Part shown: one piece after another, positions 1-11,945 of the stretch
How positions within the stretch are numbered: position 1 is the first letter of the stretch
How the letters are laid out: the number at the start of each line of letters is the position of its first letter
Assembly: GCA_013368445.1 (NCBI GenBank)
Contig: JAACJO010000007.1
Location: 806,001-870,000, forward strand
From: Leucocoprinus leucothites
Taxonomy: Eukaryota > Basidiomycota > Agaricomycetes > Agaricales > Agaricaceae
Direction of reading: 5' to 3'
DNA: 64,000 nt
Made by a program: the position numbers and the translations under genes
Notes under the pieces: generated by a model
Told to the model about the DNA's origin: nothing
Databases searched by the model: none
The model's input: only the letters and a program-made list of their open reading frames with translations

Positions 1-332
1 CTTCTCGGGGCAGAGTTGGATTGACAGAAGTTTCACCATTGTTGATGGCGCACTCTAAAGGAAGACTGGGCCCTAGGGTTCGCCATCATGGGCGGCGCCG
101 GCGGCGATGCTATTGCGTTGACTGTGGCTTGTCCCCCCGGAGGCTAACACCAGAACAGGTAGATGAAGCGTTTGGCAAGTGGCCAAACCGAATGCTGAAT
201 TATCAGGTATGTTCTTCTCGCTGGCTTTGTACGCTGGTTGTTCAACTGATATCGTTTCAGTGGTGGTGGTGGCAAGCCGAAACAGTGATTTGTTGTCGAT
301 GTCTTGATGAATCAGACGATGAGTACACCTAG
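1..332 (+). CDS. 3' end of an unidentified gene
   Basis: The reading frame is open from the left edge and ends at TAG 330-332. A 54-bp intron is likely at 207-260 (GTATGT donor, TTTCAG acceptor, phase 0), and its length is a multiple of three so the frame also reads through it. The visible C-terminus is about 90 residues: an Arg-rich stretch, a CYCVDCG motif, then a CCRC pair and an acidic end DESDDEY. The paired cysteines could bind a metal, but I do not recognise the family and the start lies outside the window. It is convergent with ARO2. Confidence 0.45.
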   Translation, partial: SRGRVGLTEVSPLLMAHSKGRLGPRVRHHGRRRRRCYCVDCGLSPRRLTPEQVDEAFGKWPNRMLNYQVCSSRWLCTLVVQLISFQWWWWQAETVICCRCLDESDDEYT

Positions 333-604
333 TGATTGTTATGTGATCGTTATTCTCTCATTCTTCCTGTATTATTATCGCCGTCATTCTCCGTTACTGC
401 TTTCGTGTAGTGCTTTCTGTAACATAGATTTATCACTTGCGACGTCATGAATATTTTTCTCGTAGGGTTCGGTTGGTTGTATGGTAGCGATTTCTATACA
501 TGGTCTGATGGATATTCCGGGCATCCGTAATATTACAAAAGCTAAAATGGAGACTAGGATGGACTGCAGAATGATATATCGACTGTTGGTGATATTTCTA
601 GAGT

Positions 605-2101
605 TTATTTGGCACCAGGAGGGAGAATCATGGTAGGGGGTAAGGTAGTGACGGGGGGCAAGAGGCTGGCGGCAGTCTTGCGAGCGTTTTGAATAAGGAG
701 TTGATCCATGACGACGATGGCAGCCATGGCTTCAACAATGGGAACAGCACGAGGGACAACGCAGGGATCATGGCGACCACGAGCAGCAAGCGTTCCTGGC
801 GTTCCGTCATATTGAGCTGTTTGCTGCGCTTGCGAGATGGTGGCCGGGGATTTAAAGCCAATGCTAGATTTAAAGAAGAACATGTCAAGATCGGCCTTCC
901 TTCTTAAGTGGACAAATTACTCACCGGAAGTAAATGTCTTCAGAGTTAGTGATACCACCCTGGACACCTCCACTCCAGTTTGTCCCTGTGCCAAGTTTTC
1001 CACCATCGCGGGCGATAAACGGGTCATTGTGTTTGCTTCCTGGGACTTCCGTTCCACGGAAGCCTGAGCCAATTTCGAACGCCTTGGTAGCGGGAATCGA
1101 GAGCATGGCATGTCCTAGTTTAGCTTCGAATTTATCGAAGACGGGCTCACCGAGGCCACCAGGGACATTGCGAATCACACAGGTGACGGTACCACCAATG
1201 GAATCCTGGGCATCCTTTGCTCGGATGATGCGCTGGAACAAAGATGAGAGTTGCTATAGATTGGGAGCGCCATTTCACTTGCCTGAGTCATACGCTCGGC
1301 CGTCTCGGGGTGAGGGCACCTTGTAGGCTGTTTGTCAACCTCCTCGCGGGTGATAGTGGAGATGAGCTTGAGGAATTCTGGGGAGACTGCATCACCGATG
1401 TCATCATTGTCTTGATCGTCTGAGGAAGGTCCAGTTGTGAATGGCAGGTGAATTTTGCCGACAGAAGACACGAAAGCGACAATCTCAACACCGTATACCT
1501 GTTTGAGGTATCTCTCGGCGATGGCACCTGCCGCAACACGACCTGAGATAAAAATAGAGCTGACACTGAGAGCTGAGCTACGATTGGAAATATGATATCG
1601 TACCAATGGTTTCGCGTGCGCTGCTGCGTCCACCTCCACTGCTGGCTTTGATGCCATATTTTTGGAGGTATGTGTAGTCGGCGTGGCTGGGTCGGGGGTA
1701 TAGATCAGTCTCAGAGTAATCGTGAGGGCGCTGGTCCTCATTCTTCACCAGGAGACCAATGGGTGTACCCAGGGTCACGCCATGCTCGATGCCAGACTGG
1801 ATATGGACCTGATCCTTCTCATTCCTCTGTGCAGTGGCAACATTAGGCTCGATCAAGGGTACGAAGTGGCAGCACGTACTGGGGTGGTGAGGTTGCTTTG
1901 ACCCGGTCTGCGACGTGTAAGTTGGACTTGAATATCTTGTTCGGTGAGTTGGAGGCCCTGTGTGTATGGTGAGATGATCGATCTGCGGTCACAATGATAA
2001 TTGTTGCGTACTGGTGGACAGCCGTCAATGATGGCGCCGACGGAGGCGCAGTGGCTCTCGCCATAGGTAGTGACCCGGAAGAGAGAACCGTAGGTGGACA
2101 T
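605..2101 (-). CDS. ARO2: Chorismate synthase
   Basis: Catalyses 5-enolpyruvylshikimate-3-phosphate to chorismate, the last shikimate step, using reduced flavin. The start is [17 protein letters not shown], a family hallmark, followed by GCPPG, the QLxRRRPGQS block, [15 protein letters not shown], [18 protein letters not shown] and the C-terminal flavin-site region. Six exons fit: 2101-2012, 1957-1880, 1826-1604, 1542-1283, 1232-925, 863-605, giving 405 aa, normal for fungal monofunctional or flavin-reductase-type enzymes. The intron 1282-1233 has a GC donor (CAG/GCAAGT), the only splice that keeps frame. It shares a 255-bp divergent promoter with the SAP30-like gene. Confidence 0.96.
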
Positions 2102-2356
2102 GGTTTAACAGAAGGTATGAAAGAAAGGGAGAAGGGTAGGGGATTTTATATGATCGCACTAGCGGTCGAGACGGACGTCAAACTTTTCAAGCGCGGACTC
2201 GAGTGGTGAAATCTAAAATAGATTATTTTTGTACAAAGTGATAAGATCACTGCCAAAGCTAACTTGGTCTCCTTTTTGGGACATCGGTCTCTCGGTTAAT
2301 TGCCGGCTCTTTGAAGCTGTCGACTGGAACCGTTCTCGTCTCACCACCAAACCGCC

Positions 2357-3079
2357 ATGGCCTCCGCCACCGCTGCATCAGGAGCCACTGGCCCTCGCTC
2401 TCGTACTCAGGCGCGCAAAAAACTCAACGATGATGCTCCCTACATGGCCCCTCCGAGCGCCAACGCCGGCACAAAGCGACAGGCAGCAGACAAGGCTGAC
2501 GGAGAGCCGCGAATAAAGCGGAAACGCGTAGAAGCAGTGACGGCTACGGCGTCGAGTAACGGGAAGAAGGATATTGAGGAGCAGCAAAGAAGCTCGATGG
2601 TATACAACTCTGGTACTCCTAATTTACAGTTCTCTAACTCCTTGGTCTCACCTCAGGTCGAGTTCTCCAAAATGCCCATCTCCGTCCTCTATTGTTATAT
2701 GACCCAATACGATATTGTCCCGGACATACGGCCATCCCCCCTCTCTCCTGAAGATCCTCCATCTCCCGTCAGCCTCGCCAATCCACATCGTCCCTCTCCC
2801 CGTGCCCTCAGCCCTCCTGCCCAAGCAACACCTGCCAACCGACCCCGTCGTGAACCCAAGGAACAGAACAGACGACGAAGCTCCCGTCTTCTTGAAGAAG
2901 AATCTAGAAGTCGCACACCAATATTGGCGGACGCTGATGAGATCCAGAGCGTGTTGGCTGGAATCGTCGAAAAACATTTCAGGGAGGTGCCTCCCATCAG
3001 TGGAAGGGATGAAGTCGATACACTGGCTTCGTTCATGTGCGCTATCGAGAAGTCGAGGGGCCAGCGCATCAGATGCTAG
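2357..3079 (+). CDS. SAP30-like Sin3-binding protein
   Basis: A likely subunit of the Sin3/Rpd3 histone deacetylase complex in the nucleus. The N-terminal third is basic and low in complexity with a KRKR run. The C-terminal half carries the SAP30 Sin3-binding pattern: VEFSKMPISVLYCYMTQYDI, a Pro/Ser-rich insert, then an acidic helix (VLAGIVEKHF) and a final helix LASFMCAIEKS. An intron at 2600-2656 (57 bp, phase 0) most likely interrupts the ORF just before VEFSKM; reading through it adds 19 residues, so either 221 or 240 aa. It is divergent from ARO2. The family call rests on pattern and order of blocks, not on strong identity. Confidence 0.68.
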   Translation: MASATAASGATGPRSRTQARKKLNDDAPYMAPPSANAGTKRQAADKADGEPRIKRKRVEAVTATASSNGKKDIEEQQRSSMVYNSGTPNLQFSNSLVSPQVEFSKMPISVLYCYMTQYDIVPDIRPSPLSPEDPPSPVSLANPHRPSPRALSPPAQATPANRPRREPKEQNRRRSSRLLEEESRSRTPILADADEIQSVLAGIVEKHFREVPPISGRDEVDTLASFMCAIEKSRGQRIRC

Positions 3080-4229
3080 CGCTACCCTGTTGGACTATTC
3101 TCCTTCATTGCATGGTCATGTCCTTGGTTTCGTTGATTATCTGAATAAGTACCTGTGGCATCTTGTTATTTATTCTGTACTGTACTTTCTCTTGCTCTCA
3201 TGGCTTTTGTGCGACCCAATCGACCCAATCAGACTTACATATCTTCTCAGGACGACAATGACAGCCTGAACATATCTCTCTCCAGGTCGTATTGACTCCA
3301 GGCTAGTGAGCATATTGTATCTACTATCTTCAAACAAGGCACCTGCGGCGTAGACTCATAGTGACGCCCAATCAGTTGCTCGCCGTTTTGTCCTTGCACT
3401 GGGTTATTTATGCAATTGCAACGGATATTCCAGATGTCTAGAAGGCATTCAATGGTTTCTGTACCTCTCTGTCGGTTTGATGGCCCTATTCCGCCCATAA
3501 CAACGGATGGGGACCAAACCACAGGAACCTCTCAGAAGTTACATTCGCGACGTGGATATCGCACTCCAGCGTGGATTATGTCTATATTTTCGGCATAACA
3601 ATTCTGTACAAAATAGAAATCATTCTTGTTGCCGTCGCGTTGGAAAGTCCCACTGCCTCTCCTGCCTCGATCACAAAAATAGAACAGACCTTTATAGCAA
3701 AACGGGCGCGTGCGAAAATCTTCCACCCAGCCCGCAATATCAAAATATCAACCTGAGTATTGGTTTGTGCCCCATTTCCTCTGATGTTTACTTAGCTGAA
3801 ACTTAGATGCCTTGGAGTTTTCCCTGATTGATCGAAACTCCTCGTTTCTGTCTGCCTAATGACCTCGGGGCAACTATCAAGATGTTTGTATGATCAGTGG
3901 AGTTGGTTGCAGGGAGCGAGCTGCAAATGGCTCATTTTCTTCCCATTGCCTAAGCGGCGAATGTTCCCCTGGTAACATAACCGTAATGATTCCTCCTCCA
4001 AGGTATAAAACTGCGGGTATTCTCTGGGGTCTTCTTCCCATCCTTTCTCTCCTTCCCCGTTTCTTTCCCTTCTTTTGCAGCGGTGCTGCCCGGCTTCCTC
4101 TCTTTGTAAGATTATCCAGAATGCCCCTCCTGCACTGGCACTGACTTTCATACCAGTCTATTAGCTCCTTCGCTCGTGCAAGTTCACGTTCTTTTTTCCT
4201 TCCTTTCGGCTTCAGTGAAGTATCTCAAC
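3080..4229. other. Intergenic region, 3' UTR plus promoter
   Basis: About 1.15 kb between two plus-strand genes. Short ORFs up to 99 codons exist on both strands but none has a family motif, a splice partner or consistent codon use. The right part holds the promoter of the secreted protein gene, with a TATA box and long pyrimidine tracts. Confidence 0.6.
4004..4010 (+). promoter_or_regulatory. TATA box of the secreted-protein gene
   Basis: A TATAAAA heptamer lies about 225 bp before the ATG at 4230 and is followed by CT-rich runs (about 4030-4100 and 4190-4210), a usual layout of strongly expressed fungal promoters. The transcription start is inferred only. Confidence 0.5.
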
Positions 4230-5926
4230 ATGAAGTTTTCGGCATCCATTGCGCTTCTTGCCATTCTCCCTCTTGTAACGCAAGTCTCTGCCGGTGTCTT
4301 CCCTCGCCAGGATCGTGGGGGCGGCAGAAACCGTGGGGGTAATAACAATGGTGGTAATAACGGAGGTGGCAACAACAACAACGGTGGAGCTGCTAATGGT
4401 GGTGCGGGTAACAACGGGGGTGCCAATAACACTGGAGCCAACGCAGGGGCCAACAACGGTGCTGGCAACAACGGCACTGACACGGGGGCCAACAATGGAG
4501 GAGCCAACAATGGAGGGAATGATCCTCAAACCTCCACGAGTACGAGAGCCCGCTCTTCTTCTGGCATGAAGCTTATGTTTGCATTTAGCCCTCGATCCTG
4601 CTGTTATCGCAAAAGGCTTTGCCAACGATGGCCAAGATGTTCCCACTGACGGTACCTACTCTTTATTGAAGAGCGCTTATCCCCAGTCCACTAATTTTCC
4701 TCGTTAATTACTTCCGGCAGGCCAAGTGGCATCACTGACTTCAACCAATAACTTCATCAATTTCTGTTTGACCGTCCCAAACCTTCCCATCACCAACGGT
4801 CAGCAGATCAAGTCGGGTTCATGCAATCCTGCTCCTATCGGAGTCATCCCCTCGTCAGACAAGATGCCTTCATCAAAGTTCACCAACCCCAAGAATGGAG
4901 ATGCCATAGCTGCAGATCAAGCCTTCACCATCAGTATGGCGATCAAAAACCTCGCTACTGGCAATTTCGTCAACGCCAATCAGAATTACTTTGCTGCTCC
5001 TCAGCAAGTCAACGGCCAGGGTCTCATCGTTGGTCACTCTCACGTTGTCGTTGAACAATTGGACGCTGTTGATCAGACTACACCCACTGATCCCACAAAG
5101 TTTGCGTTCTTCAAGGTGCGCATTGTTCAAGTTTATGCTTTGTCCGATGTTCACTGAAACTGTGTTTTACAAAGGGCCTTAATGCCGCTGCTCAGAATGG
5201 AGTTCTGACCGCGGACGTCGACAACGGACTTCCCGCTGGCGCTTACCGCCTCTGTTCAATCAACGCCGCTGCTAACCACCAGCCGGCTATTGTTCCTATT
5301 GCTCAGCATGGTTCTTTAGACGACTGTGTCTACGTGAGTTCACCGTCTGCTATTGTGTGTCCGTAATGTGTTTGCTGACCCTAAATTCAGTTTACCGCTG
5401 GTGCTGGTGGTGCGGCTGGTGGTGCAGCTGGTGGTGCAGCTGGCGGTGCGGCCAACAACACAGGAGGTGCTGCAAACGGCGGTGCGGCTGGCGGTGCGGC
5501 CAACGGAGGGGCTGCAAATGGTGGCAACAACAACAACGGAGGCGCGAACGGCGGTAACAACAATGGGGGTGCAGCTGGCGGGGCAGCAAACGGTAACGGA
5601 GGAGCTGCGAATAACAATGGCGGCGCAGGAGCAGCGAACGGTGGTGCTAACACTGGAGCCAATAATGGCGGCGCAGGAGCAGCGAACGGTGGTGCTAACA
5701 CTGGAGCCAATAATGGCGGCGCAGGGGCAGCGAACGGTGGTGCTAACGCTGGAGCCAACACTGGCGCAGGCAACAACGTACGTTTTATTTATCGTCGTGC
5801 CTAGTATATACCAGAAAGCTAAATGTCTATTTATTTGTGTAGGGTGGTAATGGTGGAGGCCGAGGAGGCCGAAATGGTGCCGGAGGTCGTAACGGCCGTC
5901 GTCTCGTCTTCGCCCGCTCAGAATGA
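4230..5926 (+). CDS. Secreted Asn/Gly/Ala-rich protein
   Basis: Six exons (4230-4539, 4589-4651, 4721-5115, 5175-5333, 5391-5777, 5843-5926) give 465 aa. A signal peptide (residues 1-20, ending VSAG) is followed by a PRQDR site and a GGNN/GGANN low-complexity arm of about 80 residues. A non-repetitive core of about 225 residues follows, containing LDPAVIAKGFANDGQ and GHSHVVVEQL and ending near DDCVYF. A second Gly/Ala/Asn arm closes the protein with an Arg-rich tail. Relatives in basidiomycete genomes are often misnamed ribosomal protein S17; no function is known to me. Secretion is inferred from the signal peptide. A cell-wall or matrix role would fit the composition but is speculation. Confidence 0.85.
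5613..5756 (+). repeat. 48-bp tandem repeat, three copies
   Basis: Three nearly identical 48-bp units start at about 5613, 5661 and 5709. Each encodes a 16-residue Asn/Gly/Ala unit inside the C-terminal arm of the secreted protein. The last two units differ by two substitutions, so duplication is recent. Confidence 0.85.
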
Positions 5927-6728
5927 GCTCGGCCCCGTCGTGAAAACTCGAGGCAGCGCTATACCACGATCTCAACTCTAGCTTCCAAGTTCTTACTCAA
6001 CATCCGTAGAATTATCATGTGGTGTTGATAATCCAGTGCTCCTGCATACGACCCTATCTTTTCTCCTTCGTTCTCCTTCGATTATATCTTACCGTTCAAT
6101 GTATCTCAAAATTCCCTGCATTGTTTCTTAGTTGACGTCCTTCTTTTCCGCATGGCCCGGAGCTAATGTAATCAATAAATTCGAGAGGTTAGCCACGATT
6201 GCCGGATGGATGAAATGTCAGTGCGGTGATTACATCCACACACATTACCCAATGTTTCTAAGGGCATGTTGGCCATTTGCGGGACTCGAGAACCTCGGCT
6301 TAGTCTGTATCCACGGACCATCGAAGTTTGATATGATGTAGAACGCTGATGGAACTTCGCAAGTTGTGGATTGATTTAGATCAACAAGTTGGAGCGACGT
6401 GTTGGAAAAGATATCAAAAAGAACTACATGATGTATAGTAAGATGATGGCGGGAGGAACTGAGATGACTTGGAATAGGAGTACAGATGATGAAACAGCTA
6501 TTGCAATTGTACACGATGACTCATCAGAGGACCAGAACAATGTGAGGGTAGTCACAATGCCGTAAGAACAAATTTACTAGGGAATGTGAGGGTGATGCAA
6601 GGATAATGATGAAACGCTAACGAAGTGAAGAAGCGTAAATTTAACGAACGTAAATGCTACTGAGTATCGTGCGAGGAAATGCAACGGCCACGGATGTGTG
6701 ATTAGCGCTAGCGGGAAAGCATTGGTGA
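5927..6728. other. Intergenic region between convergent genes
   Basis: About 800 bp between two stop codons on opposite strands, so it should hold both 3' UTRs. I see no conserved ORF, RNA gene or repeat. Confidence 0.55.
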
Positions 6729-8182
6729 TCATGTATTCATGACAGTGAAACCTCTTCGTGCCGTCCGCTGCGCGCCTGGCGTTTGTGGTCGCTGAAGTTG
6801 ATTTCGCTGAGGCTGTGTCGTATGACCGTCCGGTCGTACTAGAGCTGGACCAGAGATAACAGTAGTTGGGGCGTGGCTGGTCGGGGGTAGGGAGGGTATC
6901 TCGGCCTCCCTGATGGCGCGATCTCGCCACGATGTGATAAATGCCCAGCGACCTTCTGAAACAGGCTTTTTGGAATTTGTATCCACCTCATCTTCAAAAA
7001 TTGCTTGAGATTGACGCTGACCAGACGAATCCTTGGTACTCTCAGATCGTAGGCGCGGACGACCGACCATGAGGAGAGCAGGATTAAAACTAAGGGTTGG
7101 TTTAGTCACGTTGAAGCTGAAGTACCGTGCAATCCATCCCTGTACAGGAGAATGTGAAGCCTGCTCTGTTGTCGTGGGGAGAATTTCAATATCATCGTTT
7201 GAGAGGGCTTTGGGTCTTCGTGCCCTAGTAGTGCATATACGATAAATGAGGTATGCCAACGCGATACCAAAGAGAAGACAAATAGCAACGAGGGCACCCG
7301 TCAAGACTTTGGTTTTAGAGGACGCGGTTCCAGAGTCTGAAGTAGCAGGAGCGGCTGTATCTGGCGAATTAGTGCTAGGTGCTTGTTAGAATAAAGAAGC
7401 AATAGAGAGAGAGAGAGCATCTCACGTATACTCAATGCTGTCCAAAACCATAAGGTACCACTGGCCATCGTTTCTCCCATTCACGATTGTGAGGTTATGT
7501 GAACCCGAAGGCAACGTATTATTCGCGTAGACAAGGGCCTTATAGACAATGCCGTTTCCTCCATTTGTTGCAACGTTAAAGTCGCCAGCATCCTCACCAT
7601 CGATGTAAAATGACATAGACGTTTGGTATCTATATCAAGGACATTTAGTCAGGTAGCGTTCCTCCTATGGTATAATCAAGACGCACGCTCTTGGGACATT
7701 GGAGAATGAAATAACGCAATGAACACTCACAGCGAAGCCTAAAGAGCTGGATAAGCACAAGGTAAATTTCACTGAATATCAGCCTACCGGAGAATATCAC
7801 TTCTGCCCGAGGTAGCTCTCTTGTGGTGTCATTAGATTGCTAGATTTCATACATTTCAGGTGAGCAGTCGGTTGTCTGATGAGATCATCACCTACAACAA
7901 CACTACCATGCCAAGTTTCTGTTCAAATGCTTAATTGTCATGTGGACCCATGGGAAGGGTTTACGCACCATTTGAAGTCAGTGCAGCGTCGAGATTCGGA
8001 GGACATTGACTAGGGCCTAGCAGGCACGGCGAGCGCGATGAGAACCACGCGCCGGGGGGAAAGTAAGCCACCTGAGTGTTGTTCAAAGAATCTCCCAATG
8101 TATCGTCAACAAACCCATTAGATGAAAGCCCGGAGCATACAAAAGACGATAGTAGAAGTAAGAGAAGCCAAAAAGAGGGCAT
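6729..8182 (-). CDS. Single-pass membrane protein, agaricomycete type
   Basis: Six exons (8182-7969, 7918-7896, 7839-7788, 7738-7687, 7629-7426, 7374-6729) give 396 aa. A signal peptide (LLLLLLSSFVCSG) leads an extracellular part with a predicted beta-sandwich pattern (TWHGS, EVIFSGFAVSVHC, MSFYIDG, HNLTIVNG), N-glycosylation sites and a Ser/Thr stalk. One transmembrane helix (VLTGALVAICLLFGIALAYLI) is followed by RICTTRARR and a polar cytoplasmic tail of about 170 residues. This layout is a large family in mushroom fungi whose function is unknown to me. Exon 2 is only 23 nt. The gene is divergent from GCN20 with 370 bp between starts. Confidence 0.8.
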
Positions 8183-8552
8183 TGCACGAAGGAACGAAAA
8201 GTCGAGCTCCTCGACAGAGGGTTGAAGGATGTTTTGGAAGGGAAGAGATCTAAAAGCAGTAGTCTCATAAACCCACAGTTCAGACAAGAGCTGTGCCAGG
8301 GTACATCATGCCCTGATGTATTCTCACCCAACCAGGAGAATTTAGTTCGCAACTTTCGCAACCATGGCCACCAGTTGAATCTGCAACAGGAAGGGGATTG
8401 ATCTCATCCGATCAATTGATTCCATCACTCGGTCCCATTTCAGGAAACTCGCAATACCGAGCCGAACATGACGGCCGATCAAACGTTCATCTCTCCCCAT
8501 TTTCGTTTCGACAACTCCGTATCTCGTCTCTTGTTACGACCACGACAATACC
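8183..8552. promoter_or_regulatory. Shared divergent promoter, membrane protein and GCN20
   Basis: The 370 bp between two opposite start codons must contain both promoters. No TATA box is obvious; no specific operator was recognised. Confidence 0.45.
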
Positions 8553-11500
8553 ATGTCGTCAGACGAAATAGGCCAAGAAATTCGCTCCTCCTTTCCAGGA
8601 ACTGAAGATGTAATCGTGCAATATCTTGCTGGATACCTGGTCGACGATGCTGGTGAAGACGAGGATGTGCTCCAAGTCGCTCGTGACATTCTTCAATCTG
8701 TTGCGGGAGATCGTGATGACATTCTTGAGAGACTCATGCTCAAACTAGGCGATCTTTTGGAGGATCAACTGAATATCCGCATCAAGAACAAGTCTCGGCC
8801 AAAACTCCAGAAATTGGACAAAGTGATGGATATGAGCAAAACTCAGATGTCGAATACGATTGCCTTGTCTGAAGGTGTAGATTTGGAATCCATCAACAAG
8901 GGAAAGTAGGTTCTGTGGGCCACTTTGGTGTATCGTGTCCTTGATAAGTCTCAGAGCATCTCGCGTCGATGTCAAGAAACTGGAGAAACAAGAAGCAAAA
9001 CTTCGTGTTGGTTTTTCACGCGTTGCTAACTTTCCTTGTCCTTACGACCGGTGTCCAGGCTAAGATCGAGAAACGTGCTAGAAGGGATCTCTACGAGGGC
9101 TCTAAACTGCTGGACCAGCATCGTAAACAAGTGAGTCCGGCCGTTGCTCGCCGAGGCTCTGCTTTCATCGCCTCGTCTCACTCCTTTAAAGCAAACCTAC
9201 GAAGAGATGTTCATGAAGGCAAGTTATCCACACCATGCATTCAATGGTCTGGTGTTTATACCTGCCTAAAATCTAGATCAACCCGCTCGAAGCTGCTGCA
9301 AACGCCAAAAACAAGAGCAAGGACATCCACCTTCCGTCCATCGATGTTAATTTTGGTTCCAACAGGATTTTGTGAGTATTACCATTCCTGAAATGAGATT
9401 GCTCAGCGAGTACCATGCTACAGATCTGGAGCTTCTTTGACCCTTGCACATGGTCGTCGTTACGGCTTGATTGGTCGGAACGGTGAGTGATGAAGTGATG
9501 AAACTTGTTGTCAGAGCAATCTATGTCCTGACGCCTTCTTAGGTGTTGGAAAATCGACACTACTGAGGCATATCGCAATGCGAGAGGTGCCTATTCCAGC
9601 TCACATCACGATCCTCTTCGTAGAGCAAGAGGTATGTGTACTGCTGCAATTATTAATGCTCCAATTCAAATTGTTCCTAGATCATCGGTGATGATACAAC
9701 GGCCATTGACTCGGTGCTGAAAGCTGATGTCTGGCGCGATCACCTCCTAAAAGAGCAAGCGTCTCTGGATGCTAAACTTGCTGAGCTTGAATCCGCTGGT
9801 GATGAAAAACGTTTTGAGGACGAACGGGAAGAACTATCATCAAGGCTTGCAGAGGTACATGCACGACTGATAGAAATGGATGCTGAAAGTGGTCCTTCGC
9901 GAGCTGCAGCGCTCCTTGCTGGTAGGTACTGTTGAAACTCAAGATGGACTGCGTGGATTGAATCTATGTGTAGGTCTAGGCTTCGATGAAGCTGATCAGC
10001 AACGTCCAACAAAATCATTCAGTGGTGGTTGGCGGTTGGTTATAATTTTCATTTAGTTGGATGATATCTATATTTACAAGCGGTCAGGATGCGTCTTGCA
10101 CTTGCTCGTGCCCTTTTTGTAAAGGCAGGGCCTTTACTTTCCGTTTATCTGATTTCTCCCTGACCTTGCTTGTACAGCCTTCTCTGTTATTGCTCGACGA
10201 GCCTTCGAATCATAGTACGTGTCTTCCACTCATGACGAATTTTATATATTGATGCCACTTGACCCTAGTCGATCTCAATGCCCTTGCTTGGCTTGAAGAT
10301 TACCTACAGACGTGGTCAGGAACCTTACTTGTGGTGTAAGTTGCAAGCACAGTTGCGAGCACTCAAAGTGACTCATGGCTATTAGATCGCACGATCGTGC
10401 TTTCTTGTATGTTGGTATCTCCTAGCTGTTGGTTTGAGCCATACAATGATACTGTTTCAAGAGATGCAGTGGCCACCGACATCATTCATCAACATTCTGG
10501 GAGGCTAGATTATTATAAAGGGTATGAATAACCGAAGATCCGTTATCCTGAAACTAACAGATCGATATAGAAACTTTACCCAATTTTATTCTACTAAATC
10601 AGAACGCGACCGTAACATGCGCAAGGAATACGAGGCACAAATGGAATATCGGAAGCACCTGCAAGCCTTTATTGATCGTTGGCGGTACAATGCCAACAGA
10701 GGTATTCGCACATTTTCTCTTCTTATTTCCGGTGTCTTGATGATTTTATTTAGCTGCACAAGCACAAATGAAAATCAAAATTTTGGAAAAGCTACCTGAT
10801 TTGCAACCTCCCGAGGAAGAAGAGACAGAAAACTTCAAGTGAGTGATTTCACCCCGAGATATCTTCTGCCTGAAGCTCTATTCCTGATAGATTCCCTGAG
10901 ATGGAGAAGATATCCCCGCCACTTCTTCAGATGAACGAAGTCACGTTTGGCTACAGTCTTGACAAGCCAATTCTAAAAAATATCAACTTTGATATTGGAT
11001 TCGACTCTCGCGTTGCAATTGTCGGCGCCAATGGAGCAGGGAAATCCACTCTGTACGTTTGATTTCTGAGATTTCTACGTAACACCTAAACTTGAAACAG
11101 CATCAAAATCTTGACGGGAGAATTGAACCCAATATCTGGTCATGTCACCCGAAATGGCCGCTTGCGCATGTAAGTCTAGAAGCAGATCTATCTAGGTCCA
11201 TCACTCATTTCATCTTGTAGTGGTTACTTCGCTCAGCATCATGTCGACACTCTGATCCCGACCATGTCTCCGGTGCAATTCCTGGCCTCCAAGTTCCCCG
11301 GTCGGACCGAACAAGAATATCGGTCTCATCTAGGGAATTTCCAGGTCAGCGGTATGACCGGGTAGGTTCCTGTATCTATGGTACCTTCGTAACTGGCTAA
11401 TTGTAGCCGTTGTGCAGTTTACAGCTTATTGGCACCTTGTCGGGGGGACAGAAGTCTCGCGTTGCCTTTTCTTTACTGTCATTGCAGCGCCCTCATATTC

Positions 11501-11945
11501 TATTGCTTGACGAGGTCTGTACTTCGGTCCCGGTTTATACCTCAATTATTGACTACGGATGGTTGAACTCAGCCAACTAACCATCTTGATATTGAAGTTT
11601 GTATTCTTCAATTACTGAGGTCCGAACTTACCATATCTTCCACACAGGGTCTGGACGCACTTATGAGTGCCATCCAGAAGTGGGATGGTGGCATCGTTAT
11701 CATCTCACACGACGAGAGATTCATCACATCCGTAGCGAGCGAGGTGATTGCTGGAGCATTATACCTTCTGTTTTACGTGACTCACTTAGCTCACAGCTCT
11801 GGGTATGCGGGAATCTAACCGTCAGCAAATTCAAGGGCGATGTTGAAGCTTACAAGGTAAGTCTGATGTCAGTTGAGTCCTAGTGAGTATGGTGCTGACG
11901 TGCTTGAAGAACTTGATTGTCAATAACATCAAAGCAAAACCCTAA
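8553..11945 (+). CDS. GCN20: ABC-F ATPase Gcn20
   Basis: Partner of Gcn1 that helps activate the Gcn2 kinase on starved ribosomes; it is cytosolic and has no membrane domain. The 723-aa product comes from 24 exons and matches the family length (yeast 752). The N-terminal helical region (residues 1-190) is the Gcn1-binding part. Two ABC cassettes follow: GRNGVGKST near 220, [28 protein letters not shown] and VVSHDRAFL; then GANGAGKST near 543, [27 protein letters not shown] and IISHDERF. Exons of 21, 24 and 27 nt occur (10386-10406, 11573-11596, 9192-9218). The intron at 9219 uses a GC donor; that at 10125 does so probably, since the alternative GT at 10119 removes two conserved residues before PSLLLLDEP. 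Confidence 0.95.

Noticed and set aside
3247..3806. ORFs of 60-99 codons between SAP30-like and secreted-protein genes
   Set aside because: No start context, splice partner, motif or conserved pattern; expected by chance.
5340..5975. Long minus-strand ORFs opposite the secreted protein
   Set aside because: They arise from the GC-rich repeat codons of the sense gene and code only Val/Pro/Ala low complexity.
7396..7420. GA-rich run near an intron of the membrane-protein gene
   Set aside because: It is the polypyrimidine part of a normal intron on the minus strand, not a functional repeat.
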